From Lachnospiraceae bacterium UBA7093 (lineage in GTDB: Bacteria > Bacillota > Clostridia > Lachnospirales > Lachnospiraceae): a stretch of DNA of 64,000 nt. A program made the translations under genes and the position numbers. The first letter of the stretch is position 1; each line of letters starts with the position of its first letter. Below are positions 62,016 to 64,000 of this stretch, piece by piece. Location: contig DKYT01000067.1 of the NCBI GenBank assembly GCA_002492465.1, positions 1 through 64,000 on the forward strand, given 5' to 3'. Below the pieces are notes generated by a model, which was not told where the DNA came from, did not search any database, and was given only the letters and a program-made list of their open reading frames with translations.

Positions 62016-62430
62016 GTGAAGCAAGATCTTGTTGTTTATGAGAGTCTGGATCGGATAAAGTTGGATACCGGAAGAAGGTCGGCGCTTTTTGTAAGAACCG
62101 GGAATGAAGTCGAGTTAAAGGGCGTATCTAGTAAAATTAAGATTAGCGAAGAAATTTCAGAAAATTTGCCTTTGCTGTCTTATCTTGGAATTACATATAA
62201 TAAAATGAGATAATTTCTGATGCAATAGAGTGGTTTGAGGAGTCTATATAAAAACATAGGGTAAACGGATATAGCACAGAATTAACTTTATCAGAAGAGT
62301 CCAGCGGGACAAAAACTGTTTGGGTTATTGCCGTTTATTGCAAGAAGTCTTGTTATAGGAACAACATTAATAATTGATGAGCTGAATGCAAAATATGATA
62401 AGCCGGCTCACAGATTATGGTAGCGTTCGT
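62016..62430 (+). pseudogene. decayed AAA-family ATPase (Abi-like) fragment
   Basis: Reading across frames gives pieces of an AAA ATPase: LPLLSYLGITYNK, then after a one-base shift EIISDAIEWFEESI and a stop, then LSEESSGTK, and after another shift LFGLLPFIARSLVIGT and TLIIDELNAK. These are the order and wording of the C-terminal half of ATPases like the intact gene that follows. The N-terminal P-loop part is missing. At least two frameshifts and one stop exclude function. It occupies most of the 561 bases between the lipoprotein gene and the intact ATPase. Confidence 0.75.
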
Positions 62431-62501
62431 TGCAAAACCTGTGTAAATGTGAAAAAATCTTACAAATAAATAAATTGTAGAGAAATGTATGACATAAATG
62501 A

Positions 62502-62530
62502 TTGACATTAACGAAAAAATCACTTAAAAT
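62502..62530 (+). promoter_or_regulatory. promoter of the AAA ATPase gene
   Basis: TTGACA (62,502-62,507), 17 bases, TAAAAT (62,525-62,530): close to consensus. It overlaps the upstream open frame, which supports the later start at 62,559. Confidence 0.75.
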
Positions 62531-62558
62531 ACTAAAAAGGATAGCAAGGAGAAAAGTG

Positions 62559-63938
62559 ATGCTTATCAGATTTAACGTTAGAAATTTTTTATCATTCAAT
62601 GAAAAAGAAGATGGAAAGACGGAAGAATTTTCTATGATTGCGGGCAAGGTTAGAAATAAAAAGGAGCATACCGGAGATGATGGAAATTTACGGCTCCTTA
62701 AATTTGCCGCTGTATTTGGTGCAAATGCATCCGGAAAGTCCAATTTAGTACGGGCTATGGGCTTTATGCGCGATACGGTTATTGACGGGCTGCCAGATGG
62801 CTATACGGAGAAGTATTGCAAAACAGATCAAGATAATAAAGAAAAACCGAGCTATTTTGAAGTGGAAATTAAACTGAATGGAAAATATTATGCGTATGGT
62901 TTTGAGATTTTTTTGTGTAGGGGAGAATTCTGCTCAGAATGGCTGGTAGAACTGACTGCTGATAATAAGGAAAAGCTGATTTTCAGCAGAGACATTTTAG
63001 CAGGGGCATATGAGTTTGGCAATCCCTTGAATACAAAGGAACTGCGGGAGAAAATGGATGTCTATGCCGAGGATATTCAAGATGATAATAGTGTGCTTTT
63101 TCTTTCTATTATGAATCGAAATAAAAAAAATCTTTATGAAAAATATAAGAGGGCTTCAATATTAAGAGAAGTCTATTTGTGGATAGAAAGAGCGCTGGAT
63201 ATTAATTATCCTGACGAGCCGATTTCAAATTATTCTTATATGGCTGATACGAAAAATGTGAAAGAAATATGTAGTTTGATAGAAGCTTTTGGAACAGGAA
63301 TAACAGGCTTTAAAATGGTGGATGTTCCAACGGAAAAGGTTTTGTCGCATTTACCGAAGGATGTAAAGGAAAGTGTGATAAAAAAGATTGAGAATTTGAT
63401 TTCAGATGCACAGAAAAATCAGAACAAGCATATTAATGGTCTGATTATGCGCAGCCCAAGGGACTTCTTCATGTTGGAAATAAAGAATAACGATGTGGTT
63501 TGCAGAACAATACAATTTTCTCATAATAAAAAAGAAACACTATATGAGATGGCGGAAGAATCTGATGGGACAGTTAGAATTTTGGACTTATTAGAGATTC
63601 TATTATCTGACGAGGGGAAGACTTATGTGATTGATGAATTGGATAGGTGTCTTCACCCAAGTTTGACTTATAAATTTGTAGATTCCTATTTGCAGATGGC
63701 GGCAAAAAAGAATATTCAACTGATAGTTACGACACATGAGTCTCGATTGCTTGACTTCGATTTATTGCGCCGGGATGAAATATGGTTTGTAAATAAGCGG
63801 AAGAGTGGAGAGAGTGACATTTATTCTTTAGAAGAATACAATGCCAGATTTGACCAAAAAATTGATAAGGCGTATTTAGAAGGACGTTATGGAGGTGTGC
63901 CGGTTTTCAGCACTGTATTTCCGATTAAGGAGGCATAG
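62559..63938 (+). CDS. AAA-family ATPase, RloA/AbiL-type
   Basis: A 459-aa ATP/GTP-binding protein of the AAA_15/AAA_21 group: MLIRFNVRNFLSF opens it, Walker A is FGANASGKSN (about 51-60), the signature region is EESDGTVRILDLLEIL (in part) and Walker B TYVIDELDRCLHP, with a late TTHESRLLDF. These occur with RloB-type partners in RloAB/abortive-infection-like modules. AAGGAG is 7 bases before the ATG. A next gene starts 4 bases after its stop, in agreement. A broken relative lies just upstream. Confidence 0.82.
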   Translation: MLIRFNVRNFLSFNEKEDGKTEEFSMIAGKVRNKKEHTGDDGNLRLLKFAAVFGANASGKSNLVRAMGFMRDTVIDGLPDGYTEKYCKTDQDNKEKPSYFEVEIKLNGKYYAYGFEIFLCRGEFCSEWLVELTADNKEKLIFSRDILAGAYEFGNPLNTKELREKMDVYAEDIQDDNSVLFLSIMNRNKKNLYEKYKRASILREVYLWIERALDINYPDEPISNYSYMADTKNVKEICSLIEAFGTGITGFKMVDVPTEKVLSHLPKDVKESVIKKIENLISDAQKNQNKHINGLIMRSPRDFFMLEIKNNDVVCRTIQFSHNKKETLYEMAEESDGTVRILDLLEILLSDEGKTYVIDELDRCLHPSLTYKFVDSYLQMAAKKNIQLIVTTHESRLLDFDLLRRDEIWFVNKRKSGESDIYSLEEYNARFDQKIDKAYLEGRYGGVPVFSTVFPIKEA

Positions 63939-63941
63939 TGG

Positions 63942-64000
63942 ATGAGAGAAAGCAGGACATTTGCAGAGCGAACAAAGGTTTTAAAGACGGATGAAGTTAA
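63942..64000 (+). CDS. start of a possible RloB-like gene, cut by the window end
   Basis: ATG at 63,942 follows AAGGAGG by 8 bases and is 4 bases after the ATPase stop. The 19 visible codons begin MRESRTFAERTKV. The basic start and the position after an RloA-type ATPase fit RloB, but the diagnostic part lies beyond the window. Confidence 0.4.
   Translation, partial: MRESRTFAERTKVLKTDEV

Noticed and set aside
62016..62213. 65-codon open frame as a separate small gene
   Set aside because: No ribosome site, and its sequence continues in other frames as a decayed AAA ATPase.

Overview
The window looks like a chromosome segment from a Gram-positive anaerobe of the Lachnospiraceae/Clostridia type. 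This rests on the gene order rho - rpmE (zinc-type L31) - DUF1385 - prmC - prfA, strong GGAGG ribosome sites, lipobox lipoproteins, a CcpA/LacI-style TGCAAACGTTTGCA operator, DUF4364, DUF5722 and NCS2/apt genes. No genus is claimed. The core genes are moderately GC-rich. A 7.4-kb insert (about 4,965-12,397) is strikingly AT-rich.

Layout. 1-5 kb: termination/translation block (Rho, L31, YqhQ-like DUF1385, PrmC, RF1). 5-12.4 kb: a genomic island inserted in the 3' end of prfA, bounded by a 17-bp direct repeat. It carries a catalytically headless large serine recombinase, a HEPN-like/zinc-ribbon protein, a DUF4297/Cap4-like nuclease, a 46-aa ORF, a Rad50-like ABC ATPase with zinc hook, and three unrecognised proteins. 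It has the look of an anti-phage cassette related to ABC three-component systems and is the best candidate for an undescribed system here. 12.4-16.4 kb: TIGR04076 protein, ECF sigma/anti-sigma pair with a likely self-recognised promoter, and a two-component system. 16.4-23.7 kb: Rpn-type nuclease, then a minus-strand maltodextrin operon (LacI regulator, GH13 neopullulanase-like enzyme, MalE/F/G-like transporter) behind twin operators. 23.8-25.2 kb: a VanW protein between two related long palindromic elements.

25.3-32.6 kb: ABC/FtsX transporter, response regulator, kinase, lipoprotein and flavoprotein in one direction. 32.7-41.5 kb: acyltransferase, a repeat insertion, a FakA-tail-like protein, hydrolase, LytTR/DUF3021 pair, HD protein, D,D-carboxypeptidase, RarA and DUF5722 protein. 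41.5-46 kb, minus strand: CPBP protease, PIN/AbrB toxin-antitoxin pair, DUF4364, radical SAM YhcC-like protein and malic enzyme. 46-51 kb: DegV, a third long palindrome, DUF1294, argG with an ARG box, apt and a purine permease. 51-57.5 kb: P-loop kinase-like protein, TetR-CPBP operon, and a Na/Pi cotransporter followed by a PhoBR-like two-component system behind a Pho-box-like repeat. 57.5-64 kb: RelB/YafQ-type toxin-antitoxin pair, tocopherol-cyclase-like protein, hydrolase, small proteins, VOC protein, lipoprotein, a decayed AAA ATPase next to an intact one, and the start of a possible RloB-like gene.

No rRNA, tRNA or CRISPR array was recognised. All family names come from reading motifs in the sequence; no database search was possible.
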